64,000 nt of DNA from Treponema sp. (GTDB taxonomy: Bacteria > Spirochaetota > Spirochaetia > Treponematales > Treponemataceae). Position 1 is the stretch's first letter. The number at the start of each line of letters is the position of its first letter. The translations under genes were made by a program, and so were the position numbers. Positions 1 through 8,188 of the stretch are shown here, one piece after another. The notes under the pieces are model-generated. The model was not told the origin of the DNA. It saw only the letters and a program-made list of their open reading frames with translations, and did not search any database. The stretch spans positions 55,901 to 119,900 of the forward strand of contig JAKSLX010000007.1 of the NCBI GenBank assembly GCA_024400915.1. Reading direction: 5' to 3'.

Positions 1-864
1 CTTTGAAAAATAAAGTCCATGACGGGCAATGCGGGTCGGCTGAACACAGTCAAACATGTCAATGCCATTGGCAACGGCCTCAAGAATGTATTCAGGAGTA
101 CCGATTCCCATAACATAGCGAGGCTTGCTGCGGGAAAGAAACTGAACCGTATACTGTAGTTTTTCCTTGTAGACTTCTGCAGGTTCTCCTACACTCAATC
201 CACCGATGGCAAGTCCGGGAGTATTCAGCGAATCAACAAACTGTGCGCTTTCTTTTCTTAAATCATCAAAGAAGTTTCCCTGAACGATTGGAAACAAAAT
301 ACCCTTGTAACCGCTTTCCTGATGAATTGTCCATTCAGCAATGGCACGCTCTGCCCACTGGGAAGAAAGACGAAGTGCCCTTTCCGCTTCAGTGCGTTCA
401 ACTCCAAAACCAGAACAAACATCCAGCTGCATCTGAATGTCGCTGTTAAGTTTAACCTGCGTCTGAACAACATTTTCCGGAGTAAAGAAATGCTTACTGC
501 CGTCTATATCGCTGCGGAATTCAATTCCTTCATTTTTGATTTTCCTTAGTTTTGAAAGGGACCATACCTGGAACCCACCGGAATCCGTAAGGAAATTTCT
601 GTTCCATTTTGTAAATCCGTGGAGTCCACCTGCATCTTTCACAAGGTCAGCACCTGGACGAAGATACATGTGGTAAGTATTTGCAAGAATTATTTCAAAC
701 CCAATTTCTTCAAGGTCATCCTTGGTAAGGGCCTTTACAGTACCTTTTGTTCCTACCGGCATAAACACTGGAGTCTGAACATCACCATGAGGCAGATGCA
801 TTACACCAGTGCGGGCAAGAGAATCTTTGTTTACGTGATGAACTTCAAAAAAGTTTTCTATCAT
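1..864 (-). CDS. tgt: Queuine tRNA-ribosyltransferase, 3' end missing
   Basis: Exchanges guanine-34 in GUN-anticodon tRNAs for a queuine precursor, in the cytoplasm. Reading the minus strand from 864 gives an open frame that runs off the window start, so about 288 residues are present and the C-terminal zinc-binding part is outside. Visible motifs are TDSGGFQ (general-base Asp about residue 94), VQGNFFDDLR, GGLSVGEP, and GIDMFDC followed by QPTR, which holds the nucleophilic Asp. ATG at 870 is also in frame, but 864 has AGGA 7 nt upstream. It starts 13 nt after lptG and is last in the M16-dut-lptF-lptG-tgt operon. Family assignment is secure; only the exact start is uncertain. Confidence 0.95.
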   Translation of the reverse strand, partial: MIENFFEVHHVNKDSLARTGVMHLPHGDVQTPVFMPVGTKGTVKALTKDDLEEIGFEIILANTYHMYLRPGADLVKDAGGLHGFTKWNRNFLTDSGGFQVWSLSKLRKIKNEGIEFRSDIDGSKHFFTPENVVQTQVKLNSDIQMQLDVCSGFGVERTEAERALRLSSQWAERAIAEWTIHQESGYKGILFPIVQGNFFDDLRKESAQFVDSLNTPGLAIGGLSVGEPAEVYKEKLQYTVQFLSRSKPRYVMGIGTPEYILEAVANGIDMFDCVQPTRIARHGLYFSK

Positions 865-877
865 TTCCATATCCTAA

Positions 878-1948
878 TCAAGTTTTTGCGTACTTCAACA
901 ATATGCTGCTTATTATAATGAACAGCATAACCGGAAACCATGCACCGAATAAAGGCGGAATGGTCTGGAATTTTGCCATGAGCATGGTAATCATCTGGGT
1001 AACGTAGAAAAGAACTACGGCCGTAATGCTCAAGGCAAGGCTGACAATAAGAACATTCTTCCTTGTTTTTCCGCTGAGGCCAATGGCAAGGAAAACAACG
1101 ATAAAGACAACAAACGGAAAAGAAAATTTCTTATAGTAAACGGATTTTTCTTCTGCACTTGGGAGACCGGCTTTTTCAAGATGCTCTATGTATTCCCTGG
1201 CTTGTTTAGTATTTACTTCTTCTACAGAAATGGTATTGTTTCGAAAAGTTTCAGGAGGCTCCACAAAAAGATCAAGAAGCTCATTTTCAAGCTCTACCAT
1301 TACTATACCTTCTTCAGACTTTTTATATTCCACAGGATTGGAAAGTTTCCATTTGTCATCACTCCAGGAAGCGTTGTCAGAATAGATCAATGCACGAAGA
1401 TTCTTTTCATCATCGCGGATGATGAAGTAAACGGTATAAAGCCTTTTTACAGAATCATCATAGAAATCAGCCTTATAAATAATCTTGCCTTCATCAGACA
1501 TAATGACGATTCTGTCATTGTTAAGGGACTTTTCTTTCTGAAGGACAGAATCCTGCATGTGGACTTTTTTTGTATAGGTTGGAACAACAACAAAATCTTC
1601 AAAAAAGAACATGACGAAACTCATTCCAACTGCAATGAAAAGAAGAGGAACGGTAAATCTGAAAAGGGAAATTCCCGAAGCAAAAATTGCAAGGAGTTCA
1701 TTGCGGGCATAAAAATCGCTGAGCATGTAGGCCGTTGCAAAAAGCATGGCGATGGGAATGGAATACCACACAGTCTTTGGAACATAATAAAGCAGGATGA
1801 GCCCAACTTCTTTTGACGGAACTCCTTTGGAAATGTAATTCCACAGGTTCATGAAAAGATCTGTAAGGCAGAGAACGAGAACAAAGAAAAGAAGTGCACC
1901 CAAAAAAATCGGAAAAAAACTTCTCAGCATATACGAAATGATTTTCAT
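878..1948 (-). CDS. lptG: LptG-like YjgP/YjgQ permease
   Basis: Inner-membrane permease of the LptF/LptG type. In LPS-bearing bacteria these pair with the ATPase LptB to pull lipid out of the inner membrane. The 356-residue protein has three N-terminal membrane segments (about residues 8-28, 52-76, 95-115), a roughly 150-residue periplasmic beta-rich domain, and three C-terminal membrane segments (about 270-352), which is the family layout. Its start overlaps the end of the upstream paralogue by 4 nt (ATGA), so translation is probably coupled. No lptB is in this window. Many treponemes lack classical LPS, so the cargo may be another lipid. The F versus G assignment is by position and is tentative. 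Confidence 0.8.
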   Translation of the reverse strand: MKIISYMLRSFFPIFLGALLFFVLVLCLTDLFMNLWNYISKGVPSKEVGLILLYYVPKTVWYSIPIAMLFATAYMLSDFYARNELLAIFASGISLFRFTVPLLFIAVGMSFVMFFFEDFVVVPTYTKKVHMQDSVLQKEKSLNNDRIVIMSDEGKIIYKADFYDDSVKRLYTVYFIIRDDEKNLRALIYSDNASWSDDKWKLSNPVEYKKSEEGIVMVELENELLDLFVEPPETFRNNTISVEEVNTKQAREYIEHLEKAGLPSAEEKSVYYKKFSFPFVVFIVVFLAIGLSGKTRKNVLIVSLALSITAVVLFYVTQMITMLMAKFQTIPPLFGAWFPVMLFIIISSILLKYAKT

Positions 1949-3303
1949 TTTCTTCTAAGCCTCAAATAAAGAAGTATACCAAGGAAGCCAAGAACAAGGT
2001 TTGGAGTCCACATCATCCAGAAACCATTGTAACCGCCTTTTACGCCAAACATCTGCCCGATAATTGTTGCTGCCCAATATAGGACAGAAAGGATAATTCC
2101 AAAAATAAGCCCCAGGGTCTGACCATCCTTCCGTCCAAAAATCAATGACAACGGAAAGGCAAGAATGGCAAAAAATATGGATCCAAAAGGAATGGAGAAT
2201 TTTTTATTGTATTCAAGCTTATAGGTGTTCTTTATTTTTGGAGAAACGGTATCGTCATTCCTAACGCTTTTAATTTTTTTCCTTAAGTCCCAGGAAGTCA
2301 TTTCGCGGGGAGAAACACCGCCCGAAGAAGAAATGATGGAATCTTCAAAAATGCTCAGGGAAAGATTTTCGGACGACAGCGTATCATAGGAACCCGACTG
2401 AATATTCTTCATCATCATTACAATAGGATTTTTCATGTCCAATTTCATAAGGACACCATCCTGAGAGGATTTTCTGATTTCAGAATTTTTTGCAACGATT
2501 ACCCTTGCATTACCGTCATTACCTGTATCAAAGAAAACCAGATCGCTTACCATGGTTCCGTTGACCTTGCCGATAACAAAAATGGAATCGTTCATTCTTT
2601 TTATGGACATGGATTCAAGTTCTATGGCCGGATTGGAGGTGATGATCTGCCTTCTCATTCTGTTATAATTGATGGTTCCAAGCGGAAGAAAATAGTCATT
2701 CATGATGAAGCTGAAAATGGAAATCAGCATACCCATAGCAAGAACCGACTTGAAAATAAGGCTGTATTTCTGTCCACTTGCTCTGAAAATCAGCAATTCA
2801 TTATCAGTAACAAGGCGCCCTAGACACATTAGGAATCCTACCAAGGTTGCAAAAGGTGCAGACTGAGCAATAATTGCAGGAAGACAATAGGTAATGAGCT
2901 TTATTACAGAACCCAACGGAACCCTTTTCTTCAAGATGGTTTCAGCAAGAAGAAGAATCTGATTTACAAAGAATACAACAAAGAAGAATGTAAAGCAGAC
3001 AACAAAATAAAGCAGAAGTTCTTTGGCAATGTATTTTACAAGGATGCCGGATCCCAAAGCATTCACCTTGAAATACTGACGGCTGAAAAAACGCATCAAT
3101 GGGCGGCTATTTATTTTTTTTCCGAGAGCATAGCCCGCCCTGAACAAAAATCTTCTTGCCTTTATTTTTTTCAGATTCCTTGTTTTTCTTGCATATAGAA
3201 TTTTCAAGAAAACATACTGCTTATATAGAAAAACACAGGTTGAATCTATTTTATTGAGGATACTTTCTATTTTTTTCCCTATAGAATGAAAAAAGTTTTG
3301 CAT
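1945..3303 (-). CDS. lptF: LptF-like YjgP/YjgQ permease
   Basis: Second YjgP/YjgQ-family permease, 452 residues. It carries about 85 extra basic residues at the N terminus before the first membrane segment (about 90-125); family members are usually near 360 residues. The rest follows the family plan: three membrane helices, a periplasmic jelly-roll region of about 200 residues containing SMSIKRMNDSIFVIGKV, and three C-terminal helices. It lies 14 nt downstream of dut and overlaps lptG by 4 nt, so both halves of a heterodimeric transporter would be made from one mRNA. The long basic N-terminal extension (KKIKARRFLFRAGYALGKK) is unexplained and could be cytosolic or reflect an upstream start choice. 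Confidence 0.8.
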   Translation of the reverse strand: MQNFFHSIGKKIESILNKIDSTCVFLYKQYVFLKILYARKTRNLKKIKARRFLFRAGYALGKKINSRPLMRFFSRQYFKVNALGSGILVKYIAKELLLYFVVCFTFFFVVFFVNQILLLAETILKKRVPLGSVIKLITYCLPAIIAQSAPFATLVGFLMCLGRLVTDNELLIFRASGQKYSLIFKSVLAMGMLISIFSFIMNDYFLPLGTINYNRMRRQIITSNPAIELESMSIKRMNDSIFVIGKVNGTMVSDLVFFDTGNDGNARVIVAKNSEIRKSSQDGVLMKLDMKNPIVMMMKNIQSGSYDTLSSENLSLSIFEDSIISSSGGVSPREMTSWDLRKKIKSVRNDDTVSPKIKNTYKLEYNKKFSIPFGSIFFAILAFPLSLIFGRKDGQTLGLIFGIILSVLYWAATIIGQMFGVKGGYNGFWMMWTPNLVLGFLGILLYLRLRRK

Positions 3304-3317
3304 TTTAAAAAGGACTT

Positions 3318-3758
3318 TTAAACGCCTGTACTTCCAAAACCGCCGGAACCACGTTCAGTTTCAGAAATTGAATCAGACTGAAGGAAGTTCCCGATGGTAA
3401 CCGGAGCAACAATAATCTGAGCAATTCTGTCACCACTGTTGATTTCAAAGTCTTCTTCTCCAAGATTGATGAGAATGACCTTGAGCTCTCCACGGTAATC
3501 GCTGTCAATTGTTCCCGGTGTATTCAAAACCGTTACGCCATTTTTTGCGGCAAGACCACTTCTTGGCCTTACCTGGATTTCATAACCTTGAGGAATTTCA
3601 AAAAAAAGGCCTGTAGGCAAAATTGCCCTCTTTCCAGGCTTAAGAATAACTTTTTCTTCAAGCAATGCGCACACATCAGCACCTGCAGCACCTGCAGTCT
3701 TATAGCAAGGAACAACAGCTCCCTTTGAAGCGATAATCTTTATATCTACTTTATTCAT
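3318..3758 (-). CDS. dut: dUTP diphosphatase, trimeric type
   Basis: Hydrolyses dUTP to dUMP and PPi, limiting uracil in DNA and feeding dTMP synthesis. The 146-residue protein shows all five trimeric-dUTPase motifs in order: AGADV, RPRSGLA, GTIDSDYRGE, NSGDRIAQ, and the C-terminal P-loop-like RGSGGFGSTG. The start is placed at the ATG at 3758 because GGGAGG lies 5 nt upstream; a longer frame to 3854 would run through the end of the peptidase gene and adds no conserved sequence. The gene overlaps the M16 stop by 8 nt. Length and motifs are normal, so the enzyme should be active. Confidence 0.95.
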   Translation of the reverse strand: MNKVDIKIIASKGAVVPCYKTAGAAGADVCALLEEKVILKPGKRAILPTGLFFEIPQGYEIQVRPRSGLAAKNGVTVLNTPGTIDSDYRGELKVILINLGEEDFEINSGDRIAQIIVAPVTIGNFLQSDSISETERGSGGFGSTGV

Positions 3759-5037
3759 TTTTTCCTCCCATGATTTTCTTTCTGTCAAACATTGAAAGTT
3801 TTTGTCCGTAGACAACCGTTGTTCTTCTGGAAGAATCCACAAGACGGCGGACAAAAGAAATTATATCATCTTTAGTAATCATCCGTATAGACTCTATGAA
3901 TTCTTCAGTTGTCATTAATTCAAAACCAAGAGAATAGAAATTCCAGAGTCTGCGCATAAGGAAAACGGAATTTGCATCGTTCATGATTTCAAGGCCAATT
4001 ATGCGTTCCAGGGCAACATCTATTTCTTCCTGAGTAATCTCTTTTTCAATAAGACTGCAGGTTTCAGACACAAGGGCTTTGCTTGCACGAACCGCATTTT
4101 TTTTCTCGCATACAAGATAGGCAGCCCAAAGACCTGCATTTTCATAGGTTGTAAAAAAGCTTCCCACACTGTAACAAAGACCAAGTCGTTCCCTAAGCTC
4201 AAGGAAAAGCCTGCTGCTCATGCTGTCTCCAGTAATGGTATCAAAAATCAAGAGGGAAAGATAATCCCTGTATGAAAGAGTCCAGTCCAAAGGGAACAAA
4301 GCAAAAATCTGTTCCTGATTGAATTTTGCTTTTACAATATGACTACCATTACGCCAGTCAACTTTTTCAGGGAAATGACCATTTTTGTGAAATTCTACGG
4401 ATTTTTTTTTCTGCTGTAGTCTTTCAAGACGTTCAACAAGCAATTTTTCATCAATTTTACCGGCTGCAATTACAACAAGTTCTCCGTGGACAAAATAATT
4501 TTCATACCAGGAAACCATTTGCTTGCGAGTAATATTTTCCACATCATCAACGGAACCCGTTATAGTTCTTGAAATATCCTGATCAGGCCAGATAAGTCGG
4601 GCAATTTCATCCATTGAAGAATCATCAGGATCATCTTCAACAGCATAGATTTCATTTTCTACGACTCCCTTTTCCTTCTCAAATTCTTCTTCGGGGAAAG
4701 TACAATTTTCCGACAAATCGCAGATTGTATCAAGGGCAATCTGAAAATTCTCTTTTTTCTCTACAGGAATTGAACAGTATACGCTAACATTTTCACGTTC
4801 AGTAAAAGCGTTGGTGACGCCTCCCATCCTGTCAAAAATACGGGAAATGTCTTTGTTTGATTTTGTATTTGTTCCCTTAAAGAGCATATGCTCAGTAAAA
4901 TGGCTTATTCCGTATTCACCTTCTTTTTCATAACGGCTGCCGGTGGAAAAATAAAAACCGATGGTTGCAACCTTGGAAGCATTGTCCTCCTGAGTAATAA
5001 GGACAACATTGTTTTTCAGGACCTGTTTCTTAATCAT
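3751..5037 (-). CDS. M16-family zinc metallopeptidase
   Basis: Member of the M16B (processing-peptidase-like) family, 428 residues with two homologous halves. The inverted zinc motif HFTEH is at residues 46-50, and the downstream acidic ligand is in VVENEIYAVEDD. The C-terminal half carries a family-typical region around LFLELRERLGLCYSVGSF. No signal peptide is present, so a cytoplasmic or membrane-associated role is likely; the substrate is unknown. It is the first gene of the operon with dut, lptF, lptG and tgt. The start codon has no Shine-Dalgarno and follows a promoter -10 box by 9 nt. Confidence 0.9.
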   Translation of the reverse strand: MIKKQVLKNNVVLITQEDNASKVATIGFYFSTGSRYEKEGEYGISHFTEHMLFKGTNTKSNKDISRIFDRMGGVTNAFTERENVSVYCSIPVEKKENFQIALDTICDLSENCTFPEEEFEKEKGVVENEIYAVEDDPDDSSMDEIARLIWPDQDISRTITGSVDDVENITRKQMVSWYENYFVHGELVVIAAGKIDEKLLVERLERLQQKKKSVEFHKNGHFPEKVDWRNGSHIVKAKFNQEQIFALFPLDWTLSYRDYLSLLIFDTITGDSMSSRLFLELRERLGLCYSVGSFFTTYENAGLWAAYLVCEKKNAVRASKALVSETCSLIEKEITQEEIDVALERIIGLEIMNDANSVFLMRRLWNFYSLGFELMTTEEFIESIRMITKDDIISFVRRLVDSSRRTTVVYGQKLSMFDRKKIMGGKNE

Positions 5038-5046
5038 GATGGGGGG

Positions 5047-5055
5047 ATTATAGCA
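5047..5055 (-). promoter_or_regulatory. Extended -10 promoter of the M16-dut-lpt-tgt operon
   Basis: On the minus strand this reads TGCTATAAT, an extended -10 box. Nine nt (mostly C) separate it from the ATG at 5037, so transcription should begin within 2-3 nt of the start codon. There is no good -35; its place is taken by the T-run of the preceding gene's terminator. Confidence 0.6.
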
Positions 5056-5068
5056 TATTTTAAGGGAA

Positions 5069-5104
5069 TAAAAAAATGGGGGCTGTCTAATATTGGACAG
5101 CCCC
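5069..5104 (-). terminator. Intrinsic terminator of the 5133-6371 lipoprotein gene
   Basis: Perfect 9-bp arms GGGGCTGTC (5079-5087) and GACAGCCCC (5096-5104) with an 8-nt loop, followed on the minus strand by ATTTTTTTATT. It sits 28 nt past the lipoprotein stop. The arm sequence resembles the GGGG(T)CTGTCC repeat seen elsewhere in the window. Confidence 0.85.
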
Positions 5105-5132
5105 AGTAATACACTTCTAGAAAAGCATTACA

Positions 5133-6371
5133 TTACAAATCTGTAGCTGAGAAGAAAGCTACACGGTGTGTTGAATTACCGTGCTCACTTGAAGTAGATT
5201 CAAAAGAATTCACAAGATAATAGACCTTGTTATTGTATTCAAATTTATATACCTTTCCATTTGACTTTGTATATTGACTTTCAAATTCATATTTTCCAAT
5301 ACTATAAGTTTCGGTTGTAGAAAGCTTCATTATGGAACCATCGCCACCAGCCAGACTCTTGCCATCAGTAGTATTTACACAGATATTATAATGACGTCCT
5401 AGAGTACCATCCCATACAACATAAATCTCACTAATGTCTGCTGATGTATCAGAACCTACATAGCGAACACCTTGGCTACCATTAATAAAAATAGCTGCAG
5501 TTTCCGTAAAAGCAGCAGGCCAAATATATTCCGAAACGGATCCAGAAACAGAGACTGTCGCACTATTGGTAAGGGAAGCTCCTGTTGTTACTGTTACTGT
5601 TGCAGCACTTCCCCAGGTTCCAGAATATTCTTTGCTTGGTTCAAAATTTGCAGCAGGAGCATTATTTACCTTTAATTTTGTAGCATTTTTTCCGTCTGTA
5701 AGATAAACAGCATTATTATCGCAAATTACAACATAGGTCGTGTCATTTGCCGAATAGGTATAATAACGAGTTTCAAGAGACTTTGCACTTATATAGGAGA
5801 AGGACGATGGATTACCCTGACCTTGTCCCTGACCCTGACTACCATTCTGGATTTCACGGATGCTAATTTGACTTTCCAATGTGGCACCAGTAGTAAGTTC
5901 AAAAACCTTTCCATCTTCAGATGTATAGGTATAGGTCTTATTTGGTTCAAAAGTCGAAGCCATACTACTATTTACATTAAGGGCAACTGATTTTTCTGGA
6001 GCATAGGTAATCATTACACGCCCACCAATACTCATAATTGTAATTGTCCCACCGGTACTATTTAGATAGCAATATGCAGTCCCCATTCCACCCATAGGAG
6101 CTGATGCGGTTGCCGAAATTTCTGCATTATATATATAAGTAATTCCGTTACCTTCATTTCCGTGCTCACCACCATGTTCACCACCATGCCCATGTTCATC
6201 ACCTGCACCGCCTGTACCACCTGCACCTTGAGCTCCAGATTCACTTCCGGAACCGTTAGTATTATTACCGTCAGATGAACTGCTGCCATCGGAACAGGAA
6301 GTCAATGCCAACATTGACAAAATGCTACATAATGCAATTGATTTCAATAAAACTTTTGTTAGTTTTTTCAT
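5133..6371 (-). CDS. Low-complexity lipoprotein, function unknown
   Basis: 412-residue exported protein that I do not recognise. The N terminus is a lipoprotein signal (MKKLTKVLLKSIALC, then LALTSC with Cys at about 27), followed by a Ser/Gly/Asn linker and a His/Gly/Glu tract of repeated GGEHG units (about residues 50-75) that could bind metal. A QGQGQGQG stretch separates two regions that each contain a similar motif, FEPNKTYTYTSEDGKVFEL and FEPSKEYSGTWGSAATVTV, so the mature protein appears to contain repeated beta-rich domains. GGAGGAATT precedes the ATG. It is monocistronic, with its own terminator, and is transcribed away from the histidine kinase gene. Confidence 0.75.
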   Translation of the reverse strand: MKKLTKVLLKSIALCSILSMLALTSCSDGSSSSDGNNTNGSGSESGAQGAGGTGGAGDEHGHGGEHGGEHGNEGNGITYIYNAEISATASAPMGGMGTAYCYLNSTGGTITIMSIGGRVMITYAPEKSVALNVNSSMASTFEPNKTYTYTSEDGKVFELTTGATLESQISIREIQNGSQGQGQGQGNPSSFSYISAKSLETRYYTYSANDTTYVVICDNNAVYLTDGKNATKLKVNNAPAANFEPSKEYSGTWGSAATVTVTTGASLTNSATVSVSGSVSEYIWPAAFTETAAIFINGSQGVRYVGSDTSADISEIYVVWDGTLGRHYNICVNTTDGKSLAGGDGSIMKLSTTETYSIGKYEFESQYTKSNGKVYKFEYNNKVYYLVNSFESTSSEHGNSTHRVAFFSATDL

Positions 6372-6453
6372 AATTCCTCCGAGTCTATCGTTTTATTGAA
6401 ATAAATGTTAAATCACGAAATTCAAGGTGTCGAGAGCAATATATCCCTATTAA

Positions 6454-6473
6454 AACGGGAATTTTTTCCCGTT
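6454..6473. promoter_or_regulatory. Palindrome between divergent genes, possible operator
   Basis: Perfect 8-bp inverted repeat AACGGGAA / TTCCCGTT with a 4-T spacer. It overlaps the place where the -35 of the histidine kinase promoter should be and lies 83 bp upstream of the divergent lipoprotein gene. A dimeric regulator, possibly the LuxR-type regulator encoded just downstream, could bind here. That link is inference. Confidence 0.45.
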
Positions 6474-6489
6474 CCATTCTTTTTCGATA

Positions 6490-6498
6490 TGTTATAAT
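6490..6498 (+). promoter_or_regulatory. Extended -10 promoter of the histidine kinase operon
   Basis: TGTTATAAT is a perfect TATAAT with the extended TGn. It ends 6 nt before the ATG at 6505, so the predicted transcript starts at or next to the start codon. No Shine-Dalgarno is present and there is no recognisable -35. Confidence 0.65.
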
Positions 6499-6504
6499 TC
6501 ACCT

Positions 6505-7539
6505 ATGAAAATAAATAATATGGTACTTAAAGTCATTAGGAAAATTCTTAGGATAGAATATATCCTTGTCTTTATAGCTACCCTATCCTTTGCCTTTACA
6601 CTCCTTTTTAAGAATCTTGAATTAAAGAATTTCAACAATTTTTTAAGCAGACTGAATGAAATTTACAATAAAAAAACAGTAGACCATATTGGTCTTGAAA
6701 AACTTAAAAAAGATTTTAAGCAATTTACCTATTACAATGAAACACTGGATACAAACCTGCAGAATTTTATAGAAACGGTAAAAAAACAGGAAAATCTTAC
6801 ACCACCATATCTTTCAGTTTTAAAAGAAATGTACAGGAATCAACAGCAACTAATATTCGGATACGAATGTTTGATATACATTTCTTTTTTCATTGAACTG
6901 GTGGCTATCCTTGTCTTTTTTCAGAAAAACTCGATTCAAAAAAATGAATTGATTATTACCAGGGCAATCCATGAAAATCAGATTAACTTCTCACGAGAAA
7001 TACATGATGGCGTAGCTCAAGATTTAGCGGCTTTAAAAATATGTCTTGACAACAACACCATAGAAAAAGCCCACTATTTTGCAGATCAGGCTTTCAACGA
7101 AATAAGATTTCTCATTGAAACAACACATCTAGACCTGACAAAAAATTTTCCCCAGATACTGAAAGAAACATTGTCAGCATTTGAAGTAAATTTTTCCATC
7201 AACACCGAATTCCTAAATGCATCAACAAACCTTGAACTATCGTCCAATTCAATAAAACTTGAGTTACTTAAAATATTGAATGAAGCCCTCAGCAATGTTG
7301 CAAGACACTCAAAAGCAACAAAAGTCACCCTGAAGATTACGGATTACTCCAGCGGAATAAGAATAATAATAAGTGACAACGGAATTGGAATTAACCAGAC
7401 AATGTCATCTGACAAACAAATAAAGCACTATGGAATAGAAAACATAAAGGCACGGGTTAAATCCATACATGGAACAGTCGATTTCATTAACGAAGGAGGA
7501 ACAAAAATTGCAATCACAATTAAAAATTCTGTTTCTTGA
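6505..7539 (+). CDS. NarL/DesK-type sensor histidine kinase
   Basis: 344-residue membrane sensor kinase. It has two membrane segments (about 19-35 and 121-139) enclosing an extracytoplasmic region of about 85 residues, which is mostly predicted helical and has no recognised sensor fold. A HisKA_3 dimerisation helix follows with FSREIHDGVAQDL (phospho-acceptor His167), then a HATPase_c domain with N-box LNEALSNVARHSKATKV and G-box ISDNGIGI. It would phosphorylate the response regulator encoded by the overlapping next gene. The start has no Shine-Dalgarno and sits at the predicted transcription start. The signal sensed is unknown. Confidence 0.92.
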   Translation: MKINNMVLKVIRKILRIEYILVFIATLSFAFTLLFKNLELKNFNNFLSRLNEIYNKKTVDHIGLEKLKKDFKQFTYYNETLDTNLQNFIETVKKQENLTPPYLSVLKEMYRNQQQLIFGYECLIYISFFIELVAILVFFQKNSIQKNELIITRAIHENQINFSREIHDGVAQDLAALKICLDNNTIEKAHYFADQAFNEIRFLIETTHLDLTKNFPQILKETLSAFEVNFSINTEFLNASTNLELSSNSIKLELLKILNEALSNVARHSKATKVTLKITDYSSGIRIIISDNGIGINQTMSSDKQIKHYGIENIKARVKSIHGTVDFINEGGTKIAITIKNSVS

Positions 7540-8188
7540 TGACCATGCAGGACTACGAGACAGTCTTGGAACTTTTATAAGCACAAAAAACCCAAACATA
7601 AAATTTTTCTACGCGAGCAACAGTCAGGAAGCAAAAGAAATTCTTGAAGAAAATCAAGACATCTCGAATTCCATTATAGATATCAATCTTGATGGCTTCA
7701 ACGGACTGGAACAAATATCTGCGTTTCGTGCTATAAGACCTAACCTCAATGTAATCATTTACACAATGTTCAACGATTACCTTCACATTGAACAGGCATT
7801 TCAAAAAAAGATCCAAGGGTACATAACAAAAGACGCAAGTGTAGAGGAAATAGAAAAGGCAATACTGTTTGTATCCGAAGGGAATCTGTATTTTAACAAA
7901 AATGCAAAACAACTGCTGCATACCCTGTTAAAGACAGATAATGAAAGCCGTGACAATCAAGATAAAACATCGACTTTACTTTTTGAAAACTACAAGTCAC
8001 TGACAAAAAAAGAAAAAGAGGTTTTTGAACTTTTATCACAGCACAAGGATGTAATGGAAATTGCTTCCCTCTTGGGTAAATCAGGGAAAACCATATCCAA
8101 TCAAACTTCATTAATCTATCAGAAGCTAGGTATTCACAATCGAATAGAATTACAAAAAGCCGCCAAAATACTGGGAGTCATTTTATAG
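7508..8188 (+). CDS. NarL/LuxR-family response regulator, TTG start
   Basis: 226-residue two-component regulator. The receiver domain has the acidic pair DD (11-12), phospho-acceptor Asp58 in SIIDINLDG, Thr86 and Lys108 in GYITKDAS. The C-terminal LuxR-type helix-turn-helix spans about 160-220 (LTKKEKEVFELLSQHKDVMEIASLLGKS is split here only by the usual loop). The start is the TTG at 7508 because AGGAGGA lies 7 nt upstream, giving a 32-nt overlap with the kinase gene; an upstream in-frame start would add residues with no receiver homology. It probably controls its own operon and/or the divergent lipoprotein. Confidence 0.92.
   Translation: MQSQLKILFLDDHAGLRDSLGTFISTKNPNIKFFYASNSQEAKEILEENQDISNSIIDINLDGFNGLEQISAFRAIRPNLNVIIYTMFNDYLHIEQAFQKKIQGYITKDASVEEIEKAILFVSEGNLYFNKNAKQLLHTLLKTDNESRDNQDKTSTLLFENYKSLTKKEKEVFELLSQHKDVMEIASLLGKSGKTISNQTSLIYQKLGIHNRIELQKAAKILGVIL

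Noticed and set aside
3759..3854. Upstream start for dUTPase
   Set aside because: The extra 32 residues overlap the M16 gene and lack dUTPase homology; a strong Shine-Dalgarno favours the ATG at 3758.
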